A DNA stretch of 64,000 bases from Streptomyces sp. NBC_00457 (GTDB lineage: Bacteria > Actinomycetota > Actinomycetes > Streptomycetales > Streptomycetaceae). Every line of letters begins with the position of its first letter. Within the stretch, counting starts at the first letter, position 1. The notes below the pieces were generated by a model that was given only the letters and a program-made list of their open reading frames with translations, had not been told where the DNA came from and did no database searches. The position numbers and the translations under genes are program-made. This document shows positions 8,105 to 16,895 of the stretch, piece by piece. The DNA is taken from assembly GCF_036014015.1 (NCBI RefSeq), contig NZ_CP107905.1:1426001-1490000 (forward strand), read 5' to 3'.

Positions 8105-8755
8105 TCAGTCCTGCAACGCTTCGATCACGCTGGTGAGGTGGGCGCGGACGGCCGCTTCGGCCGCCTGGGGGTCCCTGGACCTGATCGCCTCGATCATCGC
8201 CAGATGCTCGTTCAGGGAGTGCTGCGGACGACCGGGCCGCAGCGCCAACTGGAAGCGGTGGCGCACCAGTTGGGCGTTCAGCCGCTCCAGCAGTTCCACG
8301 GCCGTGCGCTGGCCGGAGAACTCCCGGATCCTGGCGTGCAGTTCCTGATTCAGTTCGGAGTACGTCATCGGCTCGCCGTCGGCCACGGCCTTGCTCATCG
8401 CCGTGCCGAGGTCCGTCAGTTCCGTCAGCTGATCGTCGCTGGCCGCGACGGCCGCCTTCGCCGCGCAGAGCCCCTCGAGCACCATCCGGCACTCGGTGAT
8501 GGCGACCGCTTCCTCCACGGTCACCACCCGCACCCGCGAGCCGCGGTTGCGGATCCGCTCCACGAGGCCCTGGGCCTCCAGATCGATGAGTGCCGCACGG
8601 ATGCTCGCCCGTGTCACATCGAACTGCTCGGCGAGTTCGTTCTCCACCAGTCGCTGTGCCGGTGCCATCTCGCCGTGCAGGATCGCCTGCCGCAGCTGCG
8701 CGAGCGCGTGCTGCTTGGCCTGCTCTCCGGTGCTCGGACGGGCTTGTTTCGGCAT
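8105..8755 (-). CDS. GntR-family regulator, FCD (FadR/VanR) subfamily, of the aromatic operon
   Basis: This is a 216-residue protein. The winged helix-turn-helix spans about residues 14-75 (LRQAILHGEMAPAQRLVENELAEQF, then TRASIRAALIDLEAQGLVERI). An all-helical FCD effector domain (about 85-210) contains the metal/acid-binding histidines in ELNQELHARI and SLNEHLAMIEAI. FCD regulators usually repress organic-acid and aromatic catabolic genes and release on binding a pathway acid. It is the promoter-proximal gene of the operon. A perfect-armed AATTGT-CA-ACAATT palindrome lies 52-65 bp upstream of its start, and a second copy of the core precedes the transporter gene, so autoregulation plus pathway control is likely. 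Confidence 0.88.
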   Translation of the reverse strand: MPKQARPSTGEQAKQHALAQLRQAILHGEMAPAQRLVENELAEQFDVTRASIRAALIDLEAQGLVERIRNRGSRVRVVTVEEAVAITECRMVLEGLCAAKAAVAASDDQLTELTDLGTAMSKAVADGEPMTYSELNQELHARIREFSGQRTAVELLERLNAQLVRHRFQLALRPGRPQHSLNEHLAMIEAIRSRDPQAAEAAVRAHLTSVIEALQD

Positions 8756-8806
8756 CGTGTGCCCTCCCTGAGTGAGTGCCTGTCGAACGTAAATCTAGCC
8801 AAACAG

Positions 8807-8820
8807 AATTGTCAACAATT
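8807..8820. promoter_or_regulatory. GntR/FCD operator at the aromatic operon promoter
   Basis: AATTGT-CA-ACAATT is a 14-bp site with perfect 6-bp arms, in an otherwise AT-poor region. It overlaps a candidate minus-strand -35 region, with TAGATT as a -10 candidate at about 8793-8798. The TTGT/ACAA core recurs at 4489-4498, and no other copy was noticed between them. Confidence 0.7.
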
Positions 8821-8852
8821 TTGTCCGGCGTATTGCCGTACCGGTCGGCGCC

Positions 8853-9707
8853 TCAGCCCTCGCGGTACAGCTCGGTGACCAGTTCCATCACGGCCTGCGC
8901 GGCGGGATGCGGGTCGTCCCGCCACCAGGCCAGACGTACGGCGATCGGCTCGGCGTCCCGCACCGGGCGGTACACGACGCCGGGCCGCGGATACTGGTTG
9001 GCGGTGGACTCGGCCGTGATGCCGATGCCACGGCCCGCGGAGATCACGGTGAGCCAGTCGTCGATGTCGTGCGTCTCCTCGATGGCCGGGCGGGAGTCCG
9101 GCGGCCACAGGTCCGCGGTCGTGGTGCCGGTGCGACGGTCGACGAGGAGCGTGCGCCCGGCGAGGTCGGCCAGCCGGACCGAGCGGCGCCGGGCCAGCGG
9201 ATCGTCACCGGCCACCGCGCACAGCCGCCGCTCCAGACCGACGATGGCCGACTCGAACCGCCGGTCGTCCACGGACCGCCGTACGAGGGCCAGGTCGCAG
9301 GCGCCCTCCGCGAGTCCGGCCGTGCCCGAGTTGACGCGCACGAGGTGCAGATCGGTCTCCGGACGCAGCACGGCCCAGCGGCGCTGGAAGGCGACGGTGT
9401 GCCGGCCGAGCGCGGACCAGGCGTAGCCGATCCGCAGTTGGGCATGGCCGGACGCGGCCTCGCGCACCAGGTCGTCCACCTCGGCGAGCACACGCCGGGC
9501 GTGCGCCACCACCCGCACCCCGGCTCCGGTCGGGGTCACCTCGCGCGAGGTCCGCCGCAACAGCCGTACGCCCAGGGCGTTTTCCAGCGAGGCCAGGGTG
9601 CGGGAGACGGCGGCCTGGGAGACGTCGAGGGCGAGGGCGGCGTCGGTGAAGGTGCCCTCGTCGACGATCGCGACGAGACAGCGCAGCTGCCGCAGTTCCA
9701 CATCCAT
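8853..9707 (-). CDS. LysR-family transcriptional regulator
   Basis: This is a 284-residue LTTR. Its N-terminal helix-turn-helix (residues 1-60: MDVELRQLRCLVAIVDEGTF, then AALALDVSQAAVSRTLASLE) is canonical and fixes the start at ATG 9705-9707; upstream in-frame sequence is not LysR-like. The C-terminal periplasmic-binding-type effector domain (from about residue 88) is complete. It is divergent from an EamA transporter gene with only 68 bp between them, so control of that transporter is the obvious prediction. Its effector is unknown. It is not obviously part of the aromatic operon, which has its own GntR regulator and runs on the same strand beyond it. Confidence 0.88.
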   Translation of the reverse strand: MDVELRQLRCLVAIVDEGTFTDAALALDVSQAAVSRTLASLENALGVRLLRRTSREVTPTGAGVRVVAHARRVLAEVDDLVREAASGHAQLRIGYAWSALGRHTVAFQRRWAVLRPETDLHLVRVNSGTAGLAEGACDLALVRRSVDDRRFESAIVGLERRLCAVAGDDPLARRRSVRLADLAGRTLLVDRRTGTTTADLWPPDSRPAIEETHDIDDWLTVISAGRGIGITAESTANQYPRPGVVYRPVRDAEPIAVRLAWWRDDPHPAAQAVMELVTELYREG

Positions 9708-9775
9708 GCGTATAGCGTATAGATCCCGAGCCGGATGCATTTTGCGCAAGTACGGAACGGGCGCACGATCGGAGC
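9708..9775. promoter_or_regulatory. LysR/EamA divergent promoter region
   Basis: This 68-bp spacer holds an overlapping direct repeat GCGTATA-GCGTATAG at its left end and a TTGCGCAA palindrome at 9742-9749. It is a plausible LTTR binding region. No firm -35/-10 pair could be assigned. Confidence 0.4.
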
Positions 9776-10675
9776 ATGCAAGGAGCACCCGCACGCCCCG
9801 CCGCGTCCCCGTCCGCCGCCGGACCGCTCCCGGACCCGAAACGACTCCCGCTCGCCGGGGTGGCCACGATGGCGGGCAGCGGGCTGTCCAACCAGATCGG
9901 GGCCGCGATCGGCTCGCTCGCGTTCCCCGTGATCGGTCCCGTCGGTGTCGTCGCGGTGCGCCAGTACGTCGCCGCGGCCGTCCTGTTGGCCGTGGGCAGG
10001 CCGCGGCTGCGGTCATTCACCTGGGGGCAGTGGTGGCCGGTGCTGCTGCTGGCCGTGGTCTTCGGGACGATGAACCTGTCCCTGTACAGCGCCATCGACC
10101 GCATCGGCCTCGGGCTGGCGGTGACGCTGGAGTTTCTGGGTCCGCTGAGCATCGCGCTGGCGGCCACCCGGCGGCGTCTGGACGCGTGCGGGGCGCTGCT
10201 CGCCGCGGCGGGGGTCGTCGTCCTGATGCGGCCGCAGCCGTCGGCCGACTATCTCGGCATGGGGCTGGCGCTGCTCGCGGCGCTGTGCTGGGCGTCGTAC
10301 ATCCTGCTCAACCGGACCGTCGGACGGCGCGTCCCGGGAGCGCAGGGTTCGGCAGCCGCGGCCGGGCTGTCCGCGCTGATGTTCCTGCCGGTCGGGGTCG
10401 TCGTGGCGGTTCAGCATCCGCCGACCCTGATGGCCGCGGGGTGTGCTGTGGCCGCGGGGGTGTTGTCCTCGGCGGTGCCGTATCTGGCCGACCTGTTCGC
10501 GCTGCGACGGGTGCCGGCGGCGGCGTTCGGGCTGTTCATGAGCGTCAATCCGGTGCTCGCCGCGGTGGTCGGATGGGTCGCCCTTGGTGAGGGGCTGGGG
10601 TGGATGGAGTGGGCGGGTATCACAGCGGTTGTCGTCGCGAATGCGCTCAGCGTGCTCGCTCGGTCGGGCAGGTAG
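9776..10675 (+). CDS. EamA/DMT-family membrane transporter (RhtA-like)
   Basis: This 299-residue protein has ten hydrophobic segments arranged as two EamA repeats (about residues 28-150 and 160-295). The first repeat contains the AIDRIGLGLAVTLEFLGPLSIAL block typical of RhtA-type threonine/homoserine exporters. The second ends FGLFMSVNPVLAAVVGW, followed by the glutamate-containing turn ALGEGLGW. It probably exports an amino acid or small metabolite across the cytoplasmic membrane. It is controlled, by position, by the divergent LysR protein. A GC-rich repeat that can form a hairpin follows the stop codon. Confidence 0.85.
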   Translation: MQGAPARPAASPSAAGPLPDPKRLPLAGVATMAGSGLSNQIGAAIGSLAFPVIGPVGVVAVRQYVAAAVLLAVGRPRLRSFTWGQWWPVLLLAVVFGTMNLSLYSAIDRIGLGLAVTLEFLGPLSIALAATRRRLDACGALLAAAGVVVLMRPQPSADYLGMGLALLAALCWASYILLNRTVGRRVPGAQGSAAAAGLSALMFLPVGVVVAVQHPPTLMAAGCAVAAGVLSSAVPYLADLFALRRVPAAAFGLFMSVNPVLAAVVGWVALGEGLGWMEWAGITAVVVANALSVLARSGR

Positions 10676-10695
10676 TTCTTCGTCTGCGGCGCCGT

Positions 10696-10737
10696 CGTGG
10701 CTGTTCGCGCAGTTCCCCGCGCCCCTTTGGGGCGCTA
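10696..10737 (+). repeat. Dispersed Streptomyces-type palindromic repeat (copy 1); possible bidirectional terminator
   Basis: The segment reads GTGGCTGTTCGCGCAGTTCCCC and then GCGCCCC-TTT-GGGGCGC. It matches the complement of 16957-17003 at nearly every base. The terminal GCGCCCC/GGGGCGC inverted repeat lies between two convergent genes (EamA on plus, SIS on minus), so it could end both transcripts. Confidence 0.75.
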
Positions 10738-11502
10738 CTAGCTCGCGGTGCGACGGATGCGGCCCGCGTAGCGCTTCTCCAGGTCCAGGTTGCCCTCGAA
10801 GCCGCCCGGTACGTTCGCTGAGACGTATACCGGGGGGCGGTCGCCGGACGCGAGGAGGAGGGAGGCCGCCTCGGCGACTGTCATCTGGATCAGCATCACG
10901 CCGGTGAGGGTGGACAGGGCGCAGATGGCGCCGCCGCCGGGGAGTTCGAGGAGGGCGTCGCCGCGTGGGGCCGCGTTGTCGAGGACCACGTCGGCGATGT
11001 CGGCGAGCTTCTTGCCGCTCGGGTGGGCGGCGGGGACGGCCCGGGTGTGGGGGAGAGAGGTGATGGCCAGGAGCCAGTGACCTTTTTCCTTGGCGTGCAG
11101 GGCCATTTCGACGATGACGTTGTTGACGCCGGAGTTGGAGATGATGACGAAGAGGTCCTCCGGTCGGGGGGCGGCGAGGTCGTAGATCCGCTGGGCGACT
11201 CCCGCCTGGCGCTCCAGGAGCGGGTCGTCGAGGACGCTGGGCGGATCACCGCCGTAGAGGACGAGGTCGGCGATGCTGAGGCGGTTCGTGGGGACCAGTC
11301 CCCCGGCGCGGCCCGCGAGTTCGAGGACCATGGCCTGGGAGTGGCCGGTGCCGAAGGCATGGATGACGCCGTCCGAGCGCACGCACTGGGCGATCAGTTC
11401 GGCGGCGCGCGTCACCTCGCCGCCGGCGGACTCGGTGATGCGGTGGAGGGCGGCCATGCCCTCGCGGGCGAAGCCCTGGGCGCTCACGGACTCGACGGAC
11501 AC
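10738..11502 (-). CDS. SIS-domain sugar-phosphate-binding protein (UPF0309-like)
   Basis: This is a 254-residue protein with one SIS (sugar isomerase) domain. The phosphate-binding loops GTGHSQAMVLELAGRAGG and ISNSGVNNVIVEMA are both intact. GTG 11500-11502 was chosen as the start because GGGGAG lies 6 nt upstream; earlier in-frame codons lack a ribosome-binding site and enter the operator. Proteins of this type act on or sense phosphorylated amino sugars (isomerase, deaminase or etherase-like roles). It is divergent from an RpiR regulator and precedes a glycan-degradation locus with a GlcNAc-kinase-like gene, so a GlcNAc-phosphate-type substrate is reasonable but unproven. Confidence 0.8.
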   Translation of the reverse strand: MSVESVSAQGFAREGMAALHRITESAGGEVTRAAELIAQCVRSDGVIHAFGTGHSQAMVLELAGRAGGLVPTNRLSIADLVLYGGDPPSVLDDPLLERQAGVAQRIYDLAAPRPEDLFVIISNSGVNNVIVEMALHAKEKGHWLLAITSLPHTRAVPAAHPSGKKLADIADVVLDNAAPRGDALLELPGGGAICALSTLTGVMLIQMTVAEAASLLLASGDRPPVYVSANVPGGFEGNLDLEKRYAGRIRRTAS

Positions 11503-11516
11503 GGGATACTCCCCAC

Positions 11517-11534
11517 TGGTGGATTGAACCACCT
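11517..11534. promoter_or_regulatory. Candidate RpiR operator, SIS/rpiR promoter
   Basis: TGGTGGATTGAACCACCT has 6-bp arms (TGGTGG/CCACCT, one mismatch at the ends) around ATTGAA. It resembles the TGGTT-AATTG-AACCA site before the importer gene and lies just upstream of the SIS ribosome-binding site. Confidence 0.5.
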
Positions 11535-11659
11535 CACACAACAGCGCAGGTGAATCAATAAATCACACGCCGTGGGTCGCGAGCAATGCGGAAGCGCACC
11601 CTGCCGTTGGGTCCTGGAATTCAATCGGTGACCTGAACGGTGGCTGTTACCTTCGTCGT

Positions 11660-12544
11660 ATGCCTGCCACGGACGTCACCACACTGATCCGCACCGAGCT
11701 GCCCCGGCTGGCCGGCTCATTGCGGAAGGTCGGCGAGCTGATCCTGGAGGATCCGGCCGCCGTCACCCACTGCTCGGCCGCCGAGCTGGGCCGCCGGACC
11801 GGCACCTCCCAGGCGACGGTGACCCGGTTCTGCCGGGCCATCGGGCTCGACTCCTATCAGCATCTGCTGATCGAACTGGCCCAGGAGCGCGGCCGCGGCG
11901 AGGTCTCGGACTGGGGCACCGCCGAGATCGGCCCCGACATCGCCCCCGACGACAGCCTGGAACGGGTCGTGCAGGTCGTCGGCACCGCGGATCTGCGCGC
12001 GGTCCAGCAGACCATCGACCGGATGGATCTCGACGCCGTCGAGCGCGCGGCCCAGGCCACGGCCCGTGCGCGCCGTATCGACGTGTACGGAGTCGGCGGC
12101 AGCGGGGCCCTGGCGCAGGAGACCGAGACCCGGCTGTTCCGCATCGGCTGCGCGGTGCGAGGTTGGACCGAGGTGCATGGCGCGGCCACTTCCGCCGCCC
12201 TGCTCACCCCGGCGGACGTCGCCATCGGCATCTCGCACTCCGGAGCGACCCGGGAGACCATCGAGCCGTTCGAGATGGCCAAGGAGCGCGGTGCCACCAC
12301 CGTGGCGATCACGTCCGACGCCCGTTCCCCGCTTGCCAAGGCCGCAGACATCCGGCTCATCATCTCCTCCTCGGAGACCAGCTTCCGCGCCGAGAGCATC
12401 GGCAGTCGGCACTCCTCCCTGCTCCTCATCGACTGCCTGTACGTCCGCGTCGCCCAGCTCTCCTACCAGCGGGCCAGCGCCTCCCTGGCGCTGACCGACC
12501 ACATCACTCCGCGGCATGCGGTGAAGTCCCGGCGCACTCGCTGA
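11660..12544 (+). CDS. RpiR/MurR-family regulator (HTH_6 plus SIS)
   Basis: This is a 294-residue protein. The RpiR-type helix-turn-helix occupies about residues 15-75 (CSAAELGRRTGTSQATVTRFCRAIGL, then YQHLLIELA). A SIS effector domain follows from about residue 130, with sugar-phosphate loops VYGVGGSGALAQETETRL and ISHSGATRETIEPFEMAKERGA. RpiR proteins sense phosphosugars and usually control amino-sugar or hexose catabolism. It is divergent from the SIS gene and immediately upstream of the GH38 gene. Related inverted repeats occur before the SIS, GH38, importer and GH3 hexosaminidase genes, so it is the likely regulator of the whole locus. Confidence 0.9.
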   Translation: MPATDVTTLIRTELPRLAGSLRKVGELILEDPAAVTHCSAAELGRRTGTSQATVTRFCRAIGLDSYQHLLIELAQERGRGEVSDWGTAEIGPDIAPDDSLERVVQVVGTADLRAVQQTIDRMDLDAVERAAQATARARRIDVYGVGGSGALAQETETRLFRIGCAVRGWTEVHGAATSAALLTPADVAIGISHSGATRETIEPFEMAKERGATTVAITSDARSPLAKAADIRLIISSSETSFRAESIGSRHSSLLLIDCLYVRVAQLSYQRASASLALTDHITPRHAVKSRRTR

Positions 12545-12597
12545 GCCGACCGGTCAGCGCGACCGCCGTGCATGGATGAACCACCGAGGAAACCTCT

Positions 12598-12618
12598 GGA
12601 TGGTTGTTTGAATCATCC
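12598..12618. promoter_or_regulatory. Candidate RpiR operator upstream of the GH38 gene
   Basis: A site with arms GGATG and CATCC contains GGTTGTTTGAATCATCC, which shares 14 of 17 positions with GGTTGAATGAGTCATCC (complement of 30540-30556) upstream of the GH3 hexosaminidase. A wider CCGAGG/CCTCGG pair flanks it. It lies 48 bp before the mannosidase ATG. Confidence 0.5.
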
Positions 12619-12665
12619 CCTCGGTGCCAGGATGGGGCTCCCCGCCGAGCACTCGTAGGAGCCCC

Positions 12666-15600
12666 ATGCGCGTCCTCTCTGTCGAGTCCACCGACCTGTT
12701 CGTCGGTACCGCCGAGCAGCCGCACCAGGTCGTGATCGCCGTGATCGAGCACGTCCCGGGCAGGCCGGTCCGCCTCGCCGTGGCGGGTGCGGAGGTGAGC
12801 GGCGTGGCGCTCGCCGCCGTCGGCGAGGACGGCACCGTACGCGTCGAGATACCCGTGTCCGTCGACGGCCTCGCGCCCGGCGACCGCCGCGAGATCACGG
12901 TCACCGCCACCGACGAGGACCAAGTGGCCCGGCACACCGCCGAATTCACGGCGGCGGAGCCCGGCTGGACCATGTTCATGGTCAGCCACTTCCACTACGA
13001 CCCCGTCTGGTGGAACACCCAGGGCGCCTACACGGAGACCTGGGACGTGGCCGACGACCCGGCGAGGACCGGTCTTCCGGCCCGCACCTTCGACTCGCGC
13101 GGCCAGTCCGGGATGAGCCTCGTCCGGGCCCACTGCGATCTGGCGCGGCGCGATCCGGCGTACACCTTCGTGCTCGCCGAGGTCGACTACCTCAAGCCCT
13201 ACTGGGACGCCTTCCCCGAAGAGCGCGCGTTCCTACGGCAGTTGCTGCGCACCGGGCGGATCGAGATCATGGGCGGCACCTACAACGAGCCCAACACCAA
13301 CCTCACCGGCGCCGAGGCCACCATCCGCAACGCCGTCTACGGCGACGGCTTCCAGCGCGGGATTCTCGGCGCCTCCCCCGAGACGGCGTGGCAGCTCGAC
13401 GCCTTCGGGCACGATCCGCAGTTCCCGGGGCTGATGGCGGACGCCGGGATCTCCTCCAGTTCGTGGGCGCGCGGGCCGTTCCATCAGTGGGGACCGACCC
13501 TCTCGGTGTTCGGCGAGGAGCCCCGGGATCCGGGGCGGATGCAGTTCCCGTCTGAGTTCAACTGGATCGCCCCGTCCGGGCGCGGACTGCTCACGGCGTA
13601 CATGGTCAACCACTACGGCGCCGGCTGGGCGATCGACAACGCGCCCACGCTGCCGGAGGCGGAAGCAGCCGCGCACAAGCTCTTCCAGGGGCTCAAGAAG
13701 GTCGCGCTCACCCGCAACGTCCTGCTCCCGGTCGGCGGCGACTACGCCCCGCCGTGCCGCTGGGTGATGGACATCCACCGGGACTGGAACGCCCGTTACG
13801 TCTGGCCGCGCTTCATCAGCGCCGTGCCCCGCGACTTCTTCGCCGCCGTACGGGACGAGCTGGAAGCCGAGGGGCGGAAGGCCTCGCCGCAGACGCGGGA
13901 CATGAACCCCGTCTACACCGGCAAGGACGTCTCCTACATCGACACCAAGCAGGCCCAGCGGTACGGCGAGACGCTCCTCGCCGACGCGGAGGCCTGGGCG
14001 ACACTCGCCTCGCTCGTCACCGGGCACCCCTATCCGGACGCGGCGCTCGACAAGGCGTGGCGGCAGCTGATCTACGGCGCCCATCACGACGCGATCACCG
14101 GCTCGGAGTCGGACCAGGTCTACATCGATCTGCTCACCGGCTGGCGGGAGTTGTGCGACCTCGCCGAGACGGTGCACGCCGACGCGACTCAGGCCCTCGC
14201 CGACGCCGTGACGCCCGCCGACGGGGCGGCGGACCTGGTCGTCTTCAACCCGGCGACCTGGGAGCGGCGGGACGTCCTGACGGTCGCGGACCCCGGACAG
14301 GTCCCGCTGGACGACACCGGCCACCCCCTGCCCGCCGTGCGCGAGGACGGCCAACTGCACGTAGTCGTCCCGGAGTTGCCCGGCATGGGCCTCAAGGCAC
14401 TCCCCCTCGCCGAGGGCACCGTGCCCGAGTGGACGAGCGGCGAGGGCAACACCATCCGCAACGAGTTCTACGAGGTGACAGTCGATCCCGCGCGCGGCGG
14501 CGCCGTCAGCAGCCTGCGCGTACTGACCGAGGGCGGGCGGGAGTTGCTGCGCCCCGGTGACATCGGCAACGAACTCGTCGTCCAGGAGGAGTACCCGAGG
14601 CACCCCCGCTTCGGTGAAGGCCCCTGGCATCTCACCCCCACCGGCACCACCGCCGCCCGCAGCGGGGACGTACGCGCGGACATCACTGTCGAGCAGTCCG
14701 CCGCCGGATCACGGATCACCGTCAGCGCCGACCTCGGTCTCTTCCGGTACACGCAGCGGCTGTGTCTGTGGCGGGGCGTCGACCGGCTGGACGTGTCCAC
14801 CACCATCGACGGGTACGACGGCGCCGACCGACTCATCCGGGTCCGCTGGCCGTCGAACGTCCAGGGCGGGCTGCCGGTGCACGAGGTGGCGGATGCCGTG
14901 ATCGGGCGTGGGTTCGGGTTCGTGGAGGTGGACAGCGAGCGGTTCCCGTGGACGCTGGACAACCCGGCGAACACCTGGTTCGCCCTGGGCTCCACGGCCC
15001 GCGTGGCGCTGAGCGACGACACGGGCAGGTTCCTCGGGCACCGCTCGATCGGAGTCGCCGAACTCGTCTACGCGGACTGGGACGAGGCCGGGGAACTCGG
15101 CACCCCGCTCGCGGCGGCCCTGGTACGCGCGGGAGTCACCGCGACCTCGACGATCGCCGGCGGGCCCCGGTACGGGGACCTGGAGGTGGACTCCAACCTG
15201 CCCGACATCCGGATCGCCGTCGGCGGCCCCGACCGCAACTCCCTGGTCGCCGAGGCCCTCGGCTGGGATCCCGCCGCCGGACGCGAGCTGCGGCGACAAC
15301 TGGCCGAGCGCGGGATGGCGGCCGTGTGGGTGGCGCCGCGTGCCGGGCTGCGCGAGGAATGGGTGCCCGGAGCGGACCTCCGCGACCTCGAACGGCTGCC
15401 GCTGCTCGTGGTGGCGGGCGCCCGCCCCGAGGACGACGCCAAGGCGGTCGACGCGCTGATCGCCGACCTGGACGACGCCGTCGTACACGCCACGGCGGCG
15501 GGCGGCGGCGAGGCGCTGCCGCCGGGCGACGCCTGGGACGGGCACGGCTTCGCCGTCCTCAACCGCGGCACGCCCGGCTGTGTGGTCACCGCCTCCGGCG

Positions 15601-16895
15601 ACCTCTACATGTCCCTGATGCGCTCCTGCACCGGCTGGCCCTCCGGCATCTGGATCGACCCGCCGCGTCGCACCACCCCCGACGGCTCGGGGTTCCAACT
15701 CCAGCGCTGGTCCCACACGTTCGAGTACGCCGTCGTCGCGGGCGAGGGCGACTGGCGGGAGCTGGGACTGCCCCGGGCCGGCCATGAGTTCAACCACCCA
15801 CTCACCGCACGGATCCGGCAGTCCTCCGACGAACCCGGGATACCGAGGACGGCGACCCTGCTCTCCCTCGAACCCGCGGGCGAGGTACTGCTCGACGCCC
15901 TCAAGCCGCTCGGCTCCCCACTCGCCCGCGGCAGCGCGGCACCCGCGGACCCGGGCCGCGGAGTCGTCGTGCGGATGCACGAGGTCAACGGACGGCCGGT
16001 GCACGCGCACGTGCAGGGTCCGCGGGACTGGGCGGAGGGCACGCGGGCGGACGTACTCGAGACGCCGGGCAAACCCCTGGCACCCAATGCCGACGGCGGT
16101 CTCGATCTGAGCCTCACCGGCTTCGAGGTCGCCACGGTCCTCGCCAGGGCCACCGCCGCCCGTACGTCCGACGGTCCCACCGTCGCCGCCCACGAGCCCG
16201 CCCAGCCGATCCACACCCGCTACTGGCTCCACAACTCCGGCCCCGCCCCTCGCGGCAACATGCCGGTCTCGGTCTTCCTCTCCCCCACCGCCCTCACCGC
16301 CACCGGCCCGGTCACGGCCACCGTCCGCATCGGCTCAGAGCTCACCGACGCCCCGACATGGGGCACCGTGACCCTGCACGCACCACCCGGCTGGTCCACC
16401 ACCCCCGCCGAACTCCCCTACGCCCTGGGCCCCGGCGGCTTCACCCTCACCGAGATCACGGTGACCCCGCCCCCCGACCCCGAGGCGGGCCGGCACTGGC
16501 TCGCTGCCCGGCTGCAGTACGGAGGGCAGGTGTACGAGGATGTCGTGGCCCTCGACGTGCCAGGCACCCCGCCAGGCCCAACTCTCCTACCAGCACTTGG
16601 CGTTGAGCGCATCGCCGTACCCCGCGGTGAGCGCGTCCGAGTCCCGGTCACCGTCCACAACACCACCCGCGGCACCGTCAACGGAACCCTGTGGGCCGTG
16701 TCCTCCTGGGGAACCTGGGCCGGAGTCACCCCCGCCTGCCAGGGCTTCACGGTGGCCGCCGGGGAACACCTGGAGTGCGTGATCGAGGTGGACGGCGGCG
16801 CGGTGCCGCCGGGCTCGTACTGGCTGATGGCAAAACTCGCCTGGCACGGCTGCGTCGCCTACACGCACGCCGTGGAACTGGAGGTGAGCCCATGA
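12666..16895 (+). CDS. GH38-type alpha-mannosidase, cytoplasmic
   Basis: This large (1409-residue) glycoside hydrolase starts at ATG 12666 behind TAGGAG. The GH38 zinc motif HFHYDPVWW is at about residues 107-115. The catalytic nucleophile is D245 in WQLDAFGHD. The downstream zinc/active-site motif HHDAITGSE begins at H473. Beta-rich mannosidase C-terminal domains follow, and the last 250 residues look like two Ig-like or NEW3-type modules. There is no signal peptide, so it acts on imported material. GH38 retaining enzymes release alpha-linked mannose, for example from high-mannose N-glycans. It is longer than most bacterial GH38 proteins (about 850-1050 residues). The next gene overlaps by 4 nt (ATGA). 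Confidence 0.9.
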   Translation: MRVLSVESTDLFVGTAEQPHQVVIAVIEHVPGRPVRLAVAGAEVSGVALAAVGEDGTVRVEIPVSVDGLAPGDRREITVTATDEDQVARHTAEFTAAEPGWTMFMVSHFHYDPVWWNTQGAYTETWDVADDPARTGLPARTFDSRGQSGMSLVRAHCDLARRDPAYTFVLAEVDYLKPYWDAFPEERAFLRQLLRTGRIEIMGGTYNEPNTNLTGAEATIRNAVYGDGFQRGILGASPETAWQLDAFGHDPQFPGLMADAGISSSSWARGPFHQWGPTLSVFGEEPRDPGRMQFPSEFNWIAPSGRGLLTAYMVNHYGAGWAIDNAPTLPEAEAAAHKLFQGLKKVALTRNVLLPVGGDYAPPCRWVMDIHRDWNARYVWPRFISAVPRDFFAAVRDELEAEGRKASPQTRDMNPVYTGKDVSYIDTKQAQRYGETLLADAEAWATLASLVTGHPYPDAALDKAWRQLIYGAHHDAITGSESDQVYIDLLTGWRELCDLAETVHADATQALADAVTPADGAADLVVFNPATWERRDVLTVADPGQVPLDDTGHPLPAVREDGQLHVVVPELPGMGLKALPLAEGTVPEWTSGEGNTIRNEFYEVTVDPARGGAVSSLRVLTEGGRELLRPGDIGNELVVQEEYPRHPRFGEGPWHLTPTGTTAARSGDVRADITVEQSAAGSRITVSADLGLFRYTQRLCLWRGVDRLDVSTTIDGYDGADRLIRVRWPSNVQGGLPVHEVADAVIGRGFGFVEVDSERFPWTLDNPANTWFALGSTARVALSDDTGRFLGHRSIGVAELVYADWDEAGELGTPLAAALVRAGVTATSTIAGGPRYGDLEVDSNLPDIRIAVGGPDRNSLVAEALGWDPAAGRELRRQLAERGMAAVWVAPRAGLREEWVPGADLRDLERLPLLVVAGARPEDDAKAVDALIADLDDAVVHATAAGGGEALPPGDAWDGHGFAVLNRGTPGCVVTASGDLYMSLMRSCTGWPSGIWIDPPRRTTPDGSGFQLQRWSHTFEYAVVAGEGDWRELGLPRAGHEFNHPLTARIRQSSDEPGIPRTATLLSLEPAGEVLLDALKPLGSPLARGSAAPADPGRGVVVRMHEVNGRPVHAHVQGPRDWAEGTRADVLETPGKPLAPNADGGLDLSLTGFEVATVLARATAARTSDGPTVAAHEPAQPIHTRYWLHNSGPAPRGNMPVSVFLSPTALTATGPVTATVRIGSELTDAPTWGTVTLHAPPGWSTTPAELPYALGPGGFTLTEITVTPPPDPEAGRHWLAARLQYGGQVYEDVVALDVPGTPPGPTLLPALGVERIAVPRGERVRVPVTVHNTTRGTVNGTLWAVSSWGTWAGVTPACQGFTVAAGEHLECVIEVDGGAVPPGSYWLMAKLAWHGCVAYTHAVELEVSP

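Noticed and set aside
13233..16232. Several 200-500-residue frames opposite the GH38 gene
   Set aside because: All are antisense shadows of the mannosidase; the plus-strand frame carries the GH38 catalytic motifs throughout.
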